Source: Lineus longissimus (Eukaryota; Nemertea; Pilidiophora; Heteronemertea; Lineidae). From it: a DNA stretch of 64,000 bases. Below the pieces are notes generated by a model. That model was not told the DNA's origin. It did no database searches and saw only the letters and a program-made list of their open reading frames with translations. A program made the position numbers and the translations under genes. The DNA lies in assembly GCF_910592395.1 (NCBI RefSeq), contig NC_088309.1:12900599-12964598 (forward strand), read 5' to 3'. This document shows positions 47,664 to 61,142 of the stretch, piece by piece. The stretch's first letter is position 1. Each line of letters opens with the position of its first letter.

Positions 47664-48590
47664 TTTTACCAGATATCCATTACTAATGGTGTGTTCACAC
47701 TGGATGCGAATTGAAACCGAATTCCGTAGAGCGCTCTCCGGAATACGAATTGATTAATCCAGTTTCAGAACGGTCGCGTCACACTGGCCCGAATACCCAT
47801 TCAAATTGGTTTAAAATGCGCCACACTCAATGCATACTAACGACGCGCCATCTATTATTATTATTATTATTATTAATTAACCTCCCATATGGTAGAATAA
47901 AATTTACGAGTACAAAACATATAGTATATAATATCACAGTATCACACAGTCATTATTAACAAGTTAAAATCGCGTAAGGTGCTTGACCATTTCCATCTCC
48001 CGGCCATGCCTATTGCCAAAGTTCGGGTCAAAGAGGAGTGTCCTCAGCGAGTCAACACCACCGTCGCTATTAGCGGAGAATCCCGACCTCGCCCTCGAAA
48101 ACGAGGCCAAAACCGGGGAAAACCCCGCCGCGACGATGTTGCTGACCAGCGTACCTTTGACCAACGAACCTTGCCAGGAAATGGAAATGCAAGTCACGTG
48201 CAAGGGAGTTGATTTTTCCCTATTCTATGGCATAACGAAAAACGATTTGAGTTAATGAGATCATTGAAATACATCAGTTAACTAGTTCGGAGCACTATTT
48301 CCCGCGGTCAAAGGTCACTTTCCATGCGCCGGGCCTTAATTCGTATCAAGCGCGTCACACTTGAAATCTCAATACGGTTTCGTTGATTCGGATTAGCTGA
48401 TTCGCATTCAATTCGGTTTAAGAACCGTGTTGGTTAAAGCGGATTGAGATCGGTATGAACCGAATTGAGTGTGACGCCCCAATACGTATCAACGTTTTAA
48501 TTCGAATTCAATTCGTGTTAAAACCCCAGTGTGACCACGGCTTAATGGATATATATATATATCAATGGATATCTGGTTATACCCAAAATT
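47664..48590. mobile_element. Non-autonomous element with inverted ends
   Basis: TTTTACCAGATATCCATTA at the left is matched by the inverted sequence at about 48563-48583. Inner blocks GTTCACACTGG...GAATTGAAACCGAATTC and GAATTCAATTCGTG...CCCAGTGTGACC also pair. A (TTA)n run is at 47854-47874 and (TA)n at 48550-48562. The ends of the core may be 47683 and 48546, with the outer part being flanking repeat. No transposase. Confidence 0.55.
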
Positions 48591-49009
48591 TCAGAATATG
48601 ATATAGTAACTTTATGAGGCAAAACATAGGCCAGTGCTGTTGTTGTTTACTGCTGCTGCTATTGGTTCAAGTGCCTTATCACTTGATGAGAGGCTGATGT
48701 CCTTTAATATGCAGCTGCAAACTCCAAGGAGACAGACATAAGTAGTCTGCATATACTAATTTAACCTGATGACCTGATTTGGTCAGATTTACTGCACTAT
48801 AGTCAGCATAATCATGATAAACTAGAACTGAGAATTCATAGGAAGTGAATTCATGACTCCAGGAGACATTTTTGTATGTCGTGGGTGTGGTATACTTTCG
48901 TTCGGGAATGAAATCCCTGCTCCCACCTCAATCTGCACCGAGAATATATCATGTCCGCTCCTAATATTCAAGTGATATGATCCTTTGGTGAGACAGAACA
49001 ATTCCCATG

Positions 49010-49191
49010 TACAGTAGAACCTCCCTTAGCCCACACCTCTCTATTAAGGACAACCTCTCTATTAAGGAGACTAGTTTTGGTACCAAATTGGTTGTTTCAA
49101 TTCAATTTGACCTCTCTTATCAGGACACCTCTCCAGTAAGGACAGCAGTAGGCAGTCCCAAGGGTGTCCTTAATAAAAAGGTTCTACTGCA
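49010..49191. mobile_element. pogo/Tigger-type MITE, second copy
   Basis: TACAGTAGAACCTCCCTTAG at the left, and AAAGGTTCTACTG at the right with the final TA changed to CA. The interior (CTCTCTATTAAGGACAACCTC, GGGTGTCCTTAATA) matches the copy at 2952-3138. It lies in the CaMKK intron B-C. Confidence 0.75.
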
Positions 49192-51010
49192 TTAGAATAA
49201 TTCTATAGGCTTCTGAGATCACAAAATCATGCTACATTCCCGTCATATTCATGATGTTGCCGCGCTTTTGCTTCAGCATGACCACCAATTTTAGGTCGTG
49301 ATGTAAACATCATAATACTTCATGACTATTCATAGCACTACAAAGTCTCTGTTACACTGTTTTCCGACAATCTATTCTCATGAAATTCACTGTTTGATCT
49401 CAGTCTCTGTTTGTATTGTTGTACGCCATTTCGGGGAGTTAAGGAAATAAAATGAAATTAAAATTAAGAAACACAAAAATTCAGAATTTCTTTTATGTTT
49501 CCTGGCTAGTTAAGACTTTTCATATGCTCAATGATGTTACTTCAATCAGTTGCTGTTAAAAGCTAAAGATCTCAAATTTACTAGTTAACTTCCTTTTCCT
49601 CATTACGTTCCCTGAGCTCTTGATCCCGATTCGGTTTTTATTTTATCTTTCCTCAAGATCGTCCATTGTTCCCGACTGCAGCGTAAGCCTAATTCCTCAA
49701 CCGCAATCAATAGCATTCCGCGATAATGACGTCACTGCAGCTGCTGCCCTCTATTTCCCCATCGCTGAATTACAGACAATGTCGGATAAACATGCGGTTT
49801 CGTAATGGATTCAGGCTTTCTAACTAGGGCAGTTAGATTCAATCTGGCACATGTCCGAGTGTTGGAAATACTACATAATTGTTCTGAATATTTCTCTCTC
49901 TGACTCTATGGTATCATTCATGCTAAAAACAATGCAGGGTCAAATGCGTAGAAATAAGTGTCGATGTCCGACTGTCATGTGACTAAAACGTCATCAAAAT
50001 CTTATGAAAATGACCTTGTGAGCTATAAATAGTAACGTCGCGGAATGCTATAGCAAAGAGGCTGTTCCATAGATCAGCCGTCCTCCCTATTACTAATCCA
50101 ACAGAGGGCAGCAGGGTTTAACACCTCCTTTGAGTTGAGGATATAGGTCACTGCTGCTTTGTGTGATTATTACATAACCTGAGGTATATAAACAAGCCTA
50201 ATTCTAAACAATGCAGTCAGTGTCATCCCAGGTAGAAATTAATTACCAGTATATATACTATGATTAATACATGTATATATATATATATCATTGTTTAGTG
50301 TAGCTAGGACTACTCTGACTGGAAGCATGGTTGATTTTTGAAAATAGTGACTAAGATAAACAACATTTTTATCAAACAATGAGAACCAGGTGAGATCGAC
50401 AAAATGCCTTACTTTATAGCTCTAAAATCATTATTCTTCAGTCAATTTCAGAATTTAAAAGAGCTATTTGTAATAGAGATATATTTGCTGGTGAACTGTC
50501 TCATTCCCAAAAGTGACGCTGCACAATATTTCATCTTTTATTTCTTTAGTGAGGAGGAAATATTCCCGAGATACACAAACTGAACGGGTAATCCCAAGGG
50601 TCATTAGGCCAATCTTGATAAAATCGACCCACCAAAAGGACTAAAATGGGGGTTCCTTATGGAAAAATTATCAAGGGCAGAGAAATGTAATGCCAGCTCC
50701 CAAAAACCCGGTAGCGATTTATTTCCATGGCTGAAGTCAATTATCTCACTAAACTTTCGAAGAAATTACCCAGGAAGGTTTTCAAGGCGAGAGAAAAATT
50801 CGATTTAAATACTGGACTTGTATGATCTTATGTGCATACTGTAGATTGGCCTAAAACGTTTATAAAAGAGAGCGTATTTTGGAGGTAAAACTTTCAATTC
50901 ATCTGAGCGACAGTAATACTGACTCCAGCTCAAGAGAGAGATGGAAACATAAATATAGTTTGTAGTTTAGACCAAGAGTGTAATAAGAAGAATGGAGATT
51001 TCCTACGTAC
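49192..51010. other. CaMKK intron B-C, remainder
   Basis: No coding or repeat feature recognised apart from a (TA)n microsatellite near 50273-50289. Confidence 0.45.
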
Positions 51011-51084
51011 ATCTCAGGAAATATCACTGGTTGGGTCAATATCTTTTTATGGAGGCCGAGAACATATTCATCTTCAAATGGCAC
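51011..51084 (-). CDS. CAMKK: CaMKK exon B: kinase C-lobe, short exon
   Basis: 74 bp between acceptor TTTCAG and donor GTACGT. It enters in phase 0 and ends after AT of a codon completed in exon C. It encodes VPFEDEYVLGLHKKILTQPV then IFPE, equivalent to [24 protein letters not shown] in vertebrate CaMKK (C-lobe after alpha-F). In-frame joins to exons A and C on both sides support the call strongly despite its size. Confidence 0.92.
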
Positions 51085-51234
51085 CTGAAAGAAAATGACA
51101 TGATGTTTTCAGTGTCGACAGAAATGTGGTCAGTTAATAGTTGGGGGCTGCCAATTCACACAATGAGTTTAGTTTTCTAAAATCAACTTGTTGACATGTG
51201 TCATGATTATCCCGCAAATTACACCTTCATCAAA

Positions 51235-52150
51235 TGAAAAGGCCAGGGACCATTGCGCTCACCATATAGATATTTGGTGGACAGGAATTCATCCTCCTTA
51301 AGAAACATGCTACATGTAAAATATATCAGTCAAATCAAAGTCGGTATGACTTGCAGTGTCTCTTTGCTCGGTACCTACCATAAACCATTATTGAAAACAA
51401 TTAAAGCATTAATGATAAGACATTGCACTTTTTACCTTTTCAGTTTAGGCTCCCTAGTGGCCAAGTTGAGAATCATATTGGACTGAAATTCAGTGTCAAA
51501 TGTTGTCTGACCTAGAGGGTCTTGCGTACCAAGTTTCAAGTTGTTAGCTTCAGCAGTTAAGAAATGTGCCATTCTCACACTCAAAAGGCAATTTACCTCT
51601 GACCTTGAAAAGTAGGTCAAATCAAAAACCTGTATGTAGGATATGTGTTGTATCCTTGCTTTGGGTACCTACCACAAAAATATCATCGAAAACAAGTCAT
51701 TAATAAGTGAGATTTCACTTTTAAGCTTTTAAGTTTTGGCCCCCTGGTGGCCAAGTCGAGAATCAGATTGGACCAAAATTCAGTGTCAGGGGTTATGTGA
51801 CGTAGGGGTCAAGTTTACCAAATTGCAAATTCATAGCTTTAGCCATTATGAAACGAGCCATAGTTACACTCAAACAGCCAATTTACGCCACCTTTAAAAT
51901 TGGGTTTTGGTCCTCAGGTGGCCCAGTCGAGAATCAGATTGGACCGAAATTTGGTTTCGAAGGTTATCTGATGTAGAGGGTAATGAATACCTTGTGTTAA
52001 ATTCATAGCTTTAGCAGGTAAGAATCGTGCCATAGATCCTGTGTAAAAGTTTCAAGTTCATAGCATAAGTGGTCAAGAAACGTGCCACTGTTTTTGAGAC
52101 AGTATACATGTGACGATGGATGCCGGACACTGCAGTGAGCCAAAGAAGAA
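51235..52150 (+). mobile_element. HINE-like element, family A, diverged copy
   Basis: It begins AAAAGGCCAGGGACCATTGC then GCTCACCATATA, and ends GCAGTGAGCCAAAG near 52150. Internal words (CCCCCTGGTGGCC, TTTCAAGTT..., CTTGAAAAGTAGGTCAAATC) match the copy at 29586-31307. The half-site block has lost one half. A family B element begins 18 bases after its end. Confidence 0.65.
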
Positions 52151-52167
52151 ATGATTCTATGCTAAAA

Positions 52168-53226
52168 TAAGCGGCCCAAGGGCCTACCGCTCAGCTGATT
52201 GGGGGGGGGGGGCAAGGGGTAGACCAGTCCCCCCTTTTATATTATATATGACAAACATATCTACCCATTTCAAGCATCAATAGATTAAATCATTATATTT
52301 TTCGAAGGTGGAATTGGGAATTTGTTGGCAGGTTCCATATTTTAGCAGTCTCCTATTGTCTAAACGTACCGTCGCCACTTCCGAGCCAATTTCTTAAGTG
52401 TTGTATGAGAAAGATATTGAAAACATTTTACTCATTGAGGATTATTCCATTATTTTCGTCATTGGTTAAGGCTGATTTTGGGGTTGATAATTGAGACCAC
52501 ATCGTAGCACACAACAATTTTACGCAATGCTTATTGCTATGTCACTGTGTATCCCCTGTGTATTACGATATGTCAACAAAAGACCGAGATAAAAATGAAT
52601 TTAAAACAGCGTTTTGAAGTATGAAATGCACAAATAAAGTAATAGCACCTTCTAAATCTCGTCATCCAGATTTCGCACATATCTTGGAGGAATCCATTCA
52701 CATATCAAATATGTTTTAGCTCAACATGATACCAGGGGTAGTGCAAGTTACTATAGGAGTGCAATGACCGCTGGGTAAACAAGGTTGGAACTGATTGGAC
52801 GCAGTTATAGCTTACGTCATCAAGCAGGGTTTTTTAATAGCATGATTTAATATTAATGCTTTTAGCGCCCTCTGGTTATAAAATTTTTCACTATTTTGTA
52901 CAAAATATTTTTTTCATTGATCACTGAATACATAGAAACTGATTTCAAACTGATTTGACCACAGGTCACAGAGATAGAGATTCCGTCGACGCGACTGGTG
53001 AGCTAAATGTAGGTCAGATTGCGATGATTTTTGGTTTCTGATCAGAGGTGGGTCAGAGTTACTCGATAACCAAGTTTCATGACATTACCTATTACGCTTA
53101 CAAAATGTCAACATAAAACCAAAAAGTTGAACAGATGGACCATCTGACTGACTGACTGACATACGCATGCCACTTGAATAGCTATTAGACTAGCTCTGCT
53201 GACCTGAGTCAGCTGTGCTAAAAAAT
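52168..53226 (+). mobile_element. HINE-like element, family B, diverged copy
   Basis: The 5' end has GGCCCAAGGGCC (52173-52184) and CGCTCAGCTGA. The 3' end has the imperfect hairpin AGCTCTGCTGAC...GTCAGCTGTGCT and AAAAAA. It differs internally from the other family B copies except at the ends. G-run at 52201-52212. Non-coding. Confidence 0.65.
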
Positions 53227-53370
53227 TTATGGTAAGGTGAAAAGGCTGATTTATTATGAAGTGGTTAAGTGTCTGGTTTAAGCCTTCTGATATATCCAGT
53301 AGTGCCCCTTACATAGAAAATCAGTGTAAAATAGATTGTGACAGTGTTCAGTAATGTGCGCAACTGATCT

Positions 53371-54032
53371 TTAACTCTTTCAGTGCCATACCCGTCTATT
53401 GACGGACAAGAAAATGCATCCACTGTGTGCCAAATCAGTTGATCGACGGATAGGGTTGGTTTTGGTATACAACGTTAGATGGCGATATCCAAGCTCAATA
53501 AATGCAAGCTCTGTTCTTGCCTTAGACTCGGGTCGCAAGGCATCTTGGGTCAGTATGATCAGCAGAAAGGGCGGGCAGGAAGGCCACGCTTCATTCGTTT
53601 CCAGTTGAAAAAGTCGCATAATTTTTGGCAAATTCAGTCTCAGAAAACGATCCTTCCCCAAGTGATTTAGTGGATTCAGATGGGCCTCCTCTGGTAAACA
53701 TGATGAAATATATACACTGAGATGCATGTTGTGATTATGAAAGTAACAAGGGATTTGAGGAGGTCCTCAAGGTGACTTTCAAATTTTTGTGTCATGTCGA
53801 AGTGCAAAATTCCCCTTTGCCCTGGTGATTTCCTCAATATCTACCATACCGAAAATAAATATTACTAGCTTGTAAGTGTTACATGACTGACAGGCGAAGT
53901 CAGTAAAACACTTTTGGTGAAAATGTTTTTATTCATTTTTTTGAAATATTTTTACAAAATCTTGAAACGCCTGTGTTTTCCTGGCATTCTTGCGGCCCAT
54001 AATTAAAAAAACTCTGGCACTGAAAGAGTTAG
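53371..54032. mobile_element. TTAA-flanked MITE, piggyBac-like, second copy
   Basis: TTAACTCTTTCAGTGCCA at the left, and TGGCACTGAAAGAGTTAG at the right with the last base of the TTAA changed. The termini match the MITE at 40941-41347, but the interior is longer and different. It lies in the CaMKK intron A-B. Confidence 0.75.
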
Positions 54033-54765
54033 AGAACCATTGGCATTATCAAGGCCATTATAACCAATACGTCTGCTGCCCAGTCCCCTTTCACTCTACA
54101 GTAGCAATTCCCATCATTGAATTGCCGAAAAATCTCAAAATCTGACTATGAGGCTAATCAAATTTCAATCCAGACTGGACCGTGTGGGACCTTTGTACAG
54201 CAACCATCTTTGTGTGGGTAGATGCACCGATGACATGCTGTGCGGAGGTAGATTTTACACCTAGACGTCAACATGCAGACCCTGGCCTGCGTCTACGACC
54301 ACAATGGAAATAATTTTGAGTCGTAATAGGGAGGTGGCGTAAAGGTCTACCTTTGGCAACTGGCAGATGTTTCCTGTGCCTGGGTGCATATGTAAATGCT
54401 GTATAACATATGGTGCATTTTTCTACAACAATATTGGAAAATCATTGAACACTTTCAGAAGAACAGTTCACTGATAAAACAGAAGAACAAATATGCTGTA
54501 GTAAAAAGCAACCCACCGTTGGTACAACGTTCGCGTTATTGTATCTACTGGCGGATCAGGAAAACAGAAATAAACAATGCCTGATTGTGCAGTTATTATG
54601 CATCCAAATTCGCTAAAAAGTGGTATTTATAGTATTTGTATAACTGTCTTCACAACAGCATTGTTGAAATTTATATTTAGTGTGTATTTACACAATTAGA
54701 AATGTTCAAATTAGAGTTTGAAAAGGACAGAGTACCTGGGTAGGCTTTAAAGTGCTGATGGCTTA

Positions 54766-55340
<575 letters not shown>

Positions 55341-55560
55341 AAAATGAAAAGGCCAGGGACCATTGTGCTCACCGTATAGATATTTGGTGGATAAGAAACA
55401 TGCTAAACCAAATGGAAAATTTATATCATTTTACCTTTGTGACCTTGAAAAGTAGGTCAAACTAAAAAACTCATGTAACATATAATAATGCATATGGTGG
55501 TTAGATGTACCCATGATATCAAATTGGCCGCAATCGGGCAAGTAAAGTCTATTTCCAAGG
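55341..55560 (+). mobile_element. HINE-like family A fragment (5' part)
   Basis: AAAAGGCCAGGGACCATTGT and GCTCACCGTATAGATATTTGGTGG mark the 5' end; CTTGAAAAGTAGGTCAAAC follows at about 55445. The 3' half is missing or unrecognisable. Confidence 0.55.
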
Positions 55561-56175
55561 AGAGTGTGGTGGCTACTTCAAACAGACCACCACTTGAGCA
55601 GGCACTTAGCTTATATAGCCAGCCATAAATAACTCAGCTCACTCCAGGATGCAGGTTTCCCCAGCCTCTCCATTGGTAGCTATTGCCTGTTCTTAAATTT
55701 TAGGAAGTATAGGACTTTGGTGGATGAATACATTTCTGTTTAGATGATGTGGATACTGTTAGGCATTTATATAAAGATTTTGCATTCAAATTCAGAACAG
55801 GGTATCCTTTTGCCGACAGCTGACATCATGGTTTAGGGGGAATTTCCTGCCTCAGTCATAGTATTTATAGCACTGAGGCATAAATTAAAGTACAGGCTAC
55901 TGGTATCTGATGGCAATTCATTCTCTTGCTATACAGCGTGTACACACACCCTTTAAGACGATATTTCTCCCAGGGCCAGGACTTGTTTCTTCTGCTTTTA
56001 TTGTGAAGTTATTTTTGTATTTTATGCTCCCTTTCTTACAAGGAGATATAGAATGTACATTCGTTTATCATTAGCGTTTAAAAAATGAGTATTAAAATGT
56101 AATTTTCCAAATGTTCACGGATGTGAGACCCAACCCCAAAACGAGGCAGGATCAAGGCCTTGAATGCGGCGGCAT

Positions 56176-56324
56176 GATCCCCGCATCCTAACTCCGTCCA
56201 TAGTTGCGGTAGATATATGTCTGGAAGTTGGTATTCATCGGTACGATTAAGTTTTGTTCTCTATGTTCTTATGTGGATCGCCTCCAACTTCCGGACATAC
56301 GGATGGAGTTAGGACACGGGGATC
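56176..56324. repeat. Hairpin with about 50-bp arms
   Basis: GATCCCCGCATCCTAACTCC... GTCTGGAAGTTGG pairs with CCAACTTCCGGACATACGGA...GGACACGGGGATC, with small mismatches and a loop of about 50 nt. It overlaps the start of an open frame (56228-56467) that I do not recognise as a gene. Confidence 0.75.
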
Positions 56325-56948
56325 AAAAAGAAACTTTAAAAAAGCTAGAAGAGGTACTAAAAGATGGCGTCCGACTCAAATCTTCTCGGAATGTTCTGAT
56401 AAACTTTCTCAAAATTTGTGACCGTAATGAACTCTTACAATTCCAATACGATACTAAACGAACTTAAAGTATACCAAGATCCTCTATGACTATTTTAAAC
56501 TATATCTTAAAGGGAGGGACGCACGTAATTCCCCTATCAATAAATGTAAACTTTTCCAATTTACCTGTGATCTATATGTAGTTAACTATCACCTGTGAAA
56601 AGTTTGGAGTGATACTGATATCGAAACTATGAAAAATCCTGTATTTATTGCCTTCTTTTATCATGCTAATGCCCGTCGCCATTTTCCTTCAAATTACGCT
56701 CTCCAGCGACGTCATGAACGCAAGGTATATTTTTCCAAAAGGTTATCTGCGGTCCGCGCACCTCGTAGCGGAGAAATACGCAAGGTGAATTTCGGCTGTA
56801 GACTTTTATCACATGTCACCCATCCATCATTTTACATCGTGTACATTGCACATGTAGGCTACGCCAACAACCATTACGCTATTCGCAATCTTCGATCTTT
56901 TTAATCTTCTTTCTCTGCTAATCTGACTAAATTCTAATAGATAAAATT

Positions 56949-58956
56949 ATGCTGAGGTGTTTGGTGCCCAATTGTGGTAGCATGACAGGTGTTACTAAAG
57001 GAATTCGATTTAAACAGTGGCCCCTGGATGACGAGGAGTTGTCACGAAAATGGTTCCACAAGGTTCGACGTGGCGATCTAGATTACCGAACCAAGAAGTG
57101 GACGAGGGATGACAAAGTTTGCGAGCTGCATTTTACGGCAGATTGTTTTGAAACCGAGCCCATTTTGAAGGCGCAGTCGTATGGATGAAGTGTGCCTAAA
57201 CAACACATAAAAGACGGTTCGATCCCGACATTGATATTATTAGAAGAATTTCGTCCAAACGTCGACCGCGACACGAACATTGAGGATACAAAAAAACGGG
57301 GACGTGCACACACTGTAGCAAGGTTGGAACATCGTTCTCGTAAAGAAGTACGTACGCATTCTACTTTTGCCAGATTTTTATTTCATAAATAAATAATAGT
57401 TTAAAAGATATGAATTTATGTTTCAGGTCGATATACGCAAGTTGCTGTCAGTGTCACTGTCAGCAAAGGCCAGTGCATGGCAGGAATTTGAGGAAATGCA
57501 TCAGACATGTCAGCCATTTGAATTTTTAATACTTAGTAACTTACTTGCCAACATGAAATAATGACTATTTAAAAAAAAAATTTATAATGACTATTTTTTA
57601 ATTTATATTTGTTGAGATATTTTTGTAGGATTTATAATTTGGAATTGTGTTTATTTTTCTTCAGGGCAGGGCCTAAGTCACAAGTGAAGTTGGCACATCT
57701 CTTTTTCTCTGTTCTGCATATCTTACTTATCTGAATAAAATGTGAACAGTTGGGTACGGAATGAGGTCTTTGATTAAGTACAATTATTATTTCAGATGAT
57801 TGCATCATTGCTTGATGTACAGCCCAGCTGCAGCACTGCAGTCACTAATGATGCAGAAGCAGTAACTGTAGATGTAGATGTAGATGCAGAAGCCATCGAA
57901 GTATTAGAAGAACCAAAAGTGGAAGAACAGTTACAGACAGGCATTACTGTTTCAACCCAAACTACCTGGGACTTCAGTTTCATGAAGATTATAGATCGGG
58001 TACTGTTTGCTGCATCCCCGCAGAATATTCTTCATGATCACAGTTACTGTAAGGTATGTTATTTTTGGTAGTGTTACAGTGACACTGGAAAATACGATTT
58101 CAGAATATTTTTTTTAGAAATAAGCTTTTTAGAATCTATAGTCTAGAGTAATTTGCAATTTCAGCAACTGGAAAATGTCACAACACTCATTGCATTATCA
58201 AAGGAAATCATGCAGGCTTTGAATTGATTTGAAACTGGTCCATTTTTAGTTTCAGATTTTGTTTTTGTAAATACATTGGCCAAATTGCCATGAAATGCCA
58301 GTTGGCACAAGGCCAAAAACCTGTGAAATATTCCTTTTGCTGGGTAAATAAACTTCATAAATTCCGAGTAAAATAATGAAATTATTGCATGATTTGAAGA
58401 AAAAAAATAGAAGCATTATTTTAGTAGGGTATTTAATTTTTGCAGCAACCAAAAAATGTAGAGATGCCCACCACATCAGCATCATCAGAAGGGAATGTGC
58501 TGGACATGCCAAATAAGAAAAGAAAAATTGATATAACCAAGGTAAGAACTGCCACTGTAATGTAATAGATCTAAACATTAGCTGCTACTGTAACTGTAGG
58601 TAGGTATGTAGTAAGGATGATCTGTCCAACTGCAGGGAGAACAATATGTTTTAATCCCGGCAGTCCTCTGCAACACATCTGTTTAAAAACCATACACTGA
58701 CAAAATTCTTCAAATGGAATTATATAGAATGACTTCTGTGTCGCAGATAATTTGAATGGAAATTGTAAATTTGGCTAAAACATTTCAGGACACAAGCCCT
58801 TGGCAGTTCGTCGGGGGGGGGGGGGGGGCAGCTAAATTTTGTGACTTCAAAATTCACATATTGCATAATGCACCTGCATTATACTTACTTACTTGTAATA
58901 ATTCCCTCACTTCTTTTTAGGTTACTATCCTATTGTGTATCGCCGATAAGTTTTAA
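56949..58956 (+). pseudogene. THAP-domain protein of the Kolobok-like element (exons)
   Basis: Exon 1 (56949-57347) encodes a THAP zinc finger: CLVPNC...VCELH (C2CH), with FKQWP, a conserved Trp (SRKW) and SIPTLI after it. TGA at 57186-57188 interrupts the frame just before the SIPTLI box, and GTACGT follows the exon. Later possible exons: 57427-57561 (VDIRKLLSVSLSAKASAWQE, ends in a stop), 57796-58053 (acidic, then TTWDFSFMKIIDRVLFAASP), 58446-58541 (ends in the basic NKKRKIDITK, a likely nuclear signal) and 58921-58956 (VTILLCIADKF then stop). Splice sites are GT/AG with good polypyrimidine tracts for the last three. No catalytic core is present. Confidence 0.65.
58816..58830. repeat. Poly-G run, about 15 nt
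   Basis: An uninterrupted G tract inside the Kolobok-like element; others at 31745-31760 and 52201-52212. Prone to sequencing error and able to form G-quadruplex with neighbours. Confidence 0.8.
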
Positions 58957-61142
58957 CCCGATCGTTGCCAACTGCCTATGGATCACAGGTGAAGTGAAAT
59001 TTTTATGATAACTGATATAGGAGAATTACGTGCGTCCCTCCCTTTAAGGTGTTTTACACTACTAATTGGTCGGATTTTATTCTCGGCCCGACTCTTCGTT
59101 CCCGCACTCCCAGCACTGTGATTGCATAGTGCGATGCACTAGGCACCCGTGTACATTCTGTAAACAGCTGAGCAAACATGGCCGACTTCGAAAATCATTT
59201 CAAACTTTTGAAAGAGCAAATACGCAGTGTGGATAATACGAAAAAGCCAAACACTAAGACGAGCATTGGAGAATTGAAGGCAAAACCGGAAACCCTGTTT
59301 TATGATTATTCATGGCAACGGGCCGACGGAAATGACGCGTCCAATAATGGAGCTAGAGAAGTAGTCGGAGACGGAGGAGGTGCATATTTCCCGTGTAATG
59401 CTAAATTCTATAGTGATCGCCTGACTACATGGCGGAATATGACACTCGCATACTTCAAAGATGCCGAACTCTCCAAATCTATGCAGGTTACAGAATCAAA
59501 AATCGCTGGAGGCTCTGCAATCCGCGTGACTATGATTCAGTCGTATTCAAATGATGTAGATACTGCTGATACTGATACTGATAGTAAGTTGTATGTTATT
59601 CTGAACTTCTATCAAAAGAACTCTTTTGTGATGATACAAGGAGGTGGCTTCATGGATTGGTGCAGTCGCCATTTCACACGCATAAGGAAATCTCTCTCTC
59701 CCTGCGATTCGTTGAACACTATTGTAGCTGATAGTGATACATGTAAGACTCCAGACGAAAATCATACTGCTGACGTGGTGGTTACTGCTGACGTGGTGGT
59801 TACAAATTCTGAATCTGATAAATGCAACCTGAATGACCCTGATGATGTGATTGTGAACGCAGAAACGCTGCCTTGTGATGACAATACGGTCATTGACAAA
59901 ACACCTTCGTCCTCTCAGGACCTTTTCTCAGATGAAGATGTTAATCCTGACTCATGTGCTGCACAGGGGACGAAAACGCTTACCCCTACTCCACCCTCGC
60001 CCTCGCTGGACCATGTTACCAGTTCGAAATGAGGTCATGGACAAGTTCCACTCTGGCTTTCAAGCTCTGGAGAACAACCTCACCTCACTTTCTAAGATTG
60101 TGTGTGATATTCAAAAGGACTCTCATATCTCAGTAGATATGGAAGCCATGGAACAAAAATTTGTGTCTTTTGTAAAATCAACACAGAAACTGTCATCTGA
60201 CATTTCATCTCTTAAGAAAACAATGGAGTCTAACAAGTCCGCCAGTGCCAAACGTTTTGAAACTATGAGTGTCCGACTGGATAATACTAACTCGAGGCTG
60301 CTTGGTTTCGCTGCCAGTAATGACACCATCAAGGGTGAAGTGAAGACAACAAACGACAGACTTACTGCTGCTTTCGAAATGATCAAATCTATTCAAGTTT
60401 AGTTAAGTGATCTGTCAGAGGACTACACAAGTTTCAAAAACGACCAACTAGACTATTACTCTAAACCACCTAAACGTGCAGCCAAACGTGCAGAACGATC
60501 AGAGAAGAAAAAAATTGAGGTGCCCTGCAAAAACAGATTCGACTCCCTCACCGATGACGAGGAATTTCACAATGAACTCAATGCGTCCCCTGTAAGATCT
60601 ATGGTCTGGTCCATCTGCGACGTTCTTCTCGTTGGTTCCTCGCATGTTAAGAACATTCATGCAGGGGCTACGTTTGGAAAAGACAGGGTATCCGTCAAGA
60701 AGCACATGCTGGAGGATAAATCGACTTCGTGACAGACTCGTACATCCAAGCTGAAAAAGCTGTTGTCTTTGTTCTTGGCACAAAAGATGCAACAAACTTT
60801 AATCCCGGTGAATGTCGTAAAAACATTCAAACCCTTCTGAAAACAGCGCATGAAAACCATCCAAATGCGAACATTTGTATGGTCAGTGCGCCAGCAACAC
60901 GTGATGATCTGGCACTCAACGACACGATAAAACAAGTGAACGCAATGCTTCAAATTCAGTGCGAGGAGTATGAACCCACAGAGGGTAGCGCATGTTTCCT
61001 TGACATCGGTGTCTTTGCCGCTGATCTATACCACGACACTGTACATCTTAGTGTGAAACATGGCGGTGTTGCTCGGATGGTACGTAGGATCGCTGCACAG
61101 GTTCGCCCTTTGATCGGTCTTACTGAATCACTCTCTCAGAAC

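Larger units (their letters stand above)
56507..59047 (+). mobile_element. Kolobok-like DNA transposon with THAP gene, TTAA-flanked
   Basis: TTAAAGGGAGGGACGCACGT (56507) is matched by the exact inverted complement ending TTAA at 59047. The inverted repeat continues with one mismatch to about 31 bp and, more loosely (CACCTGTGATC blocks at about 56562 and 58982), to about 100 bp. TTAA at both ends is the expected target duplication. TTAA targeting together with a THAP-domain gene is the signature of the Kolobok superfamily. The element is only 2541 bp and has no visible DDE domain, so it seems internally deleted. Confidence 0.75.

Noticed and set aside
59547-60396. Minus-strand frames over the ORF1-like gene
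   Set aside because: Shadows of the plus-strand coding sequence with coiled-coil and SGNH motifs.
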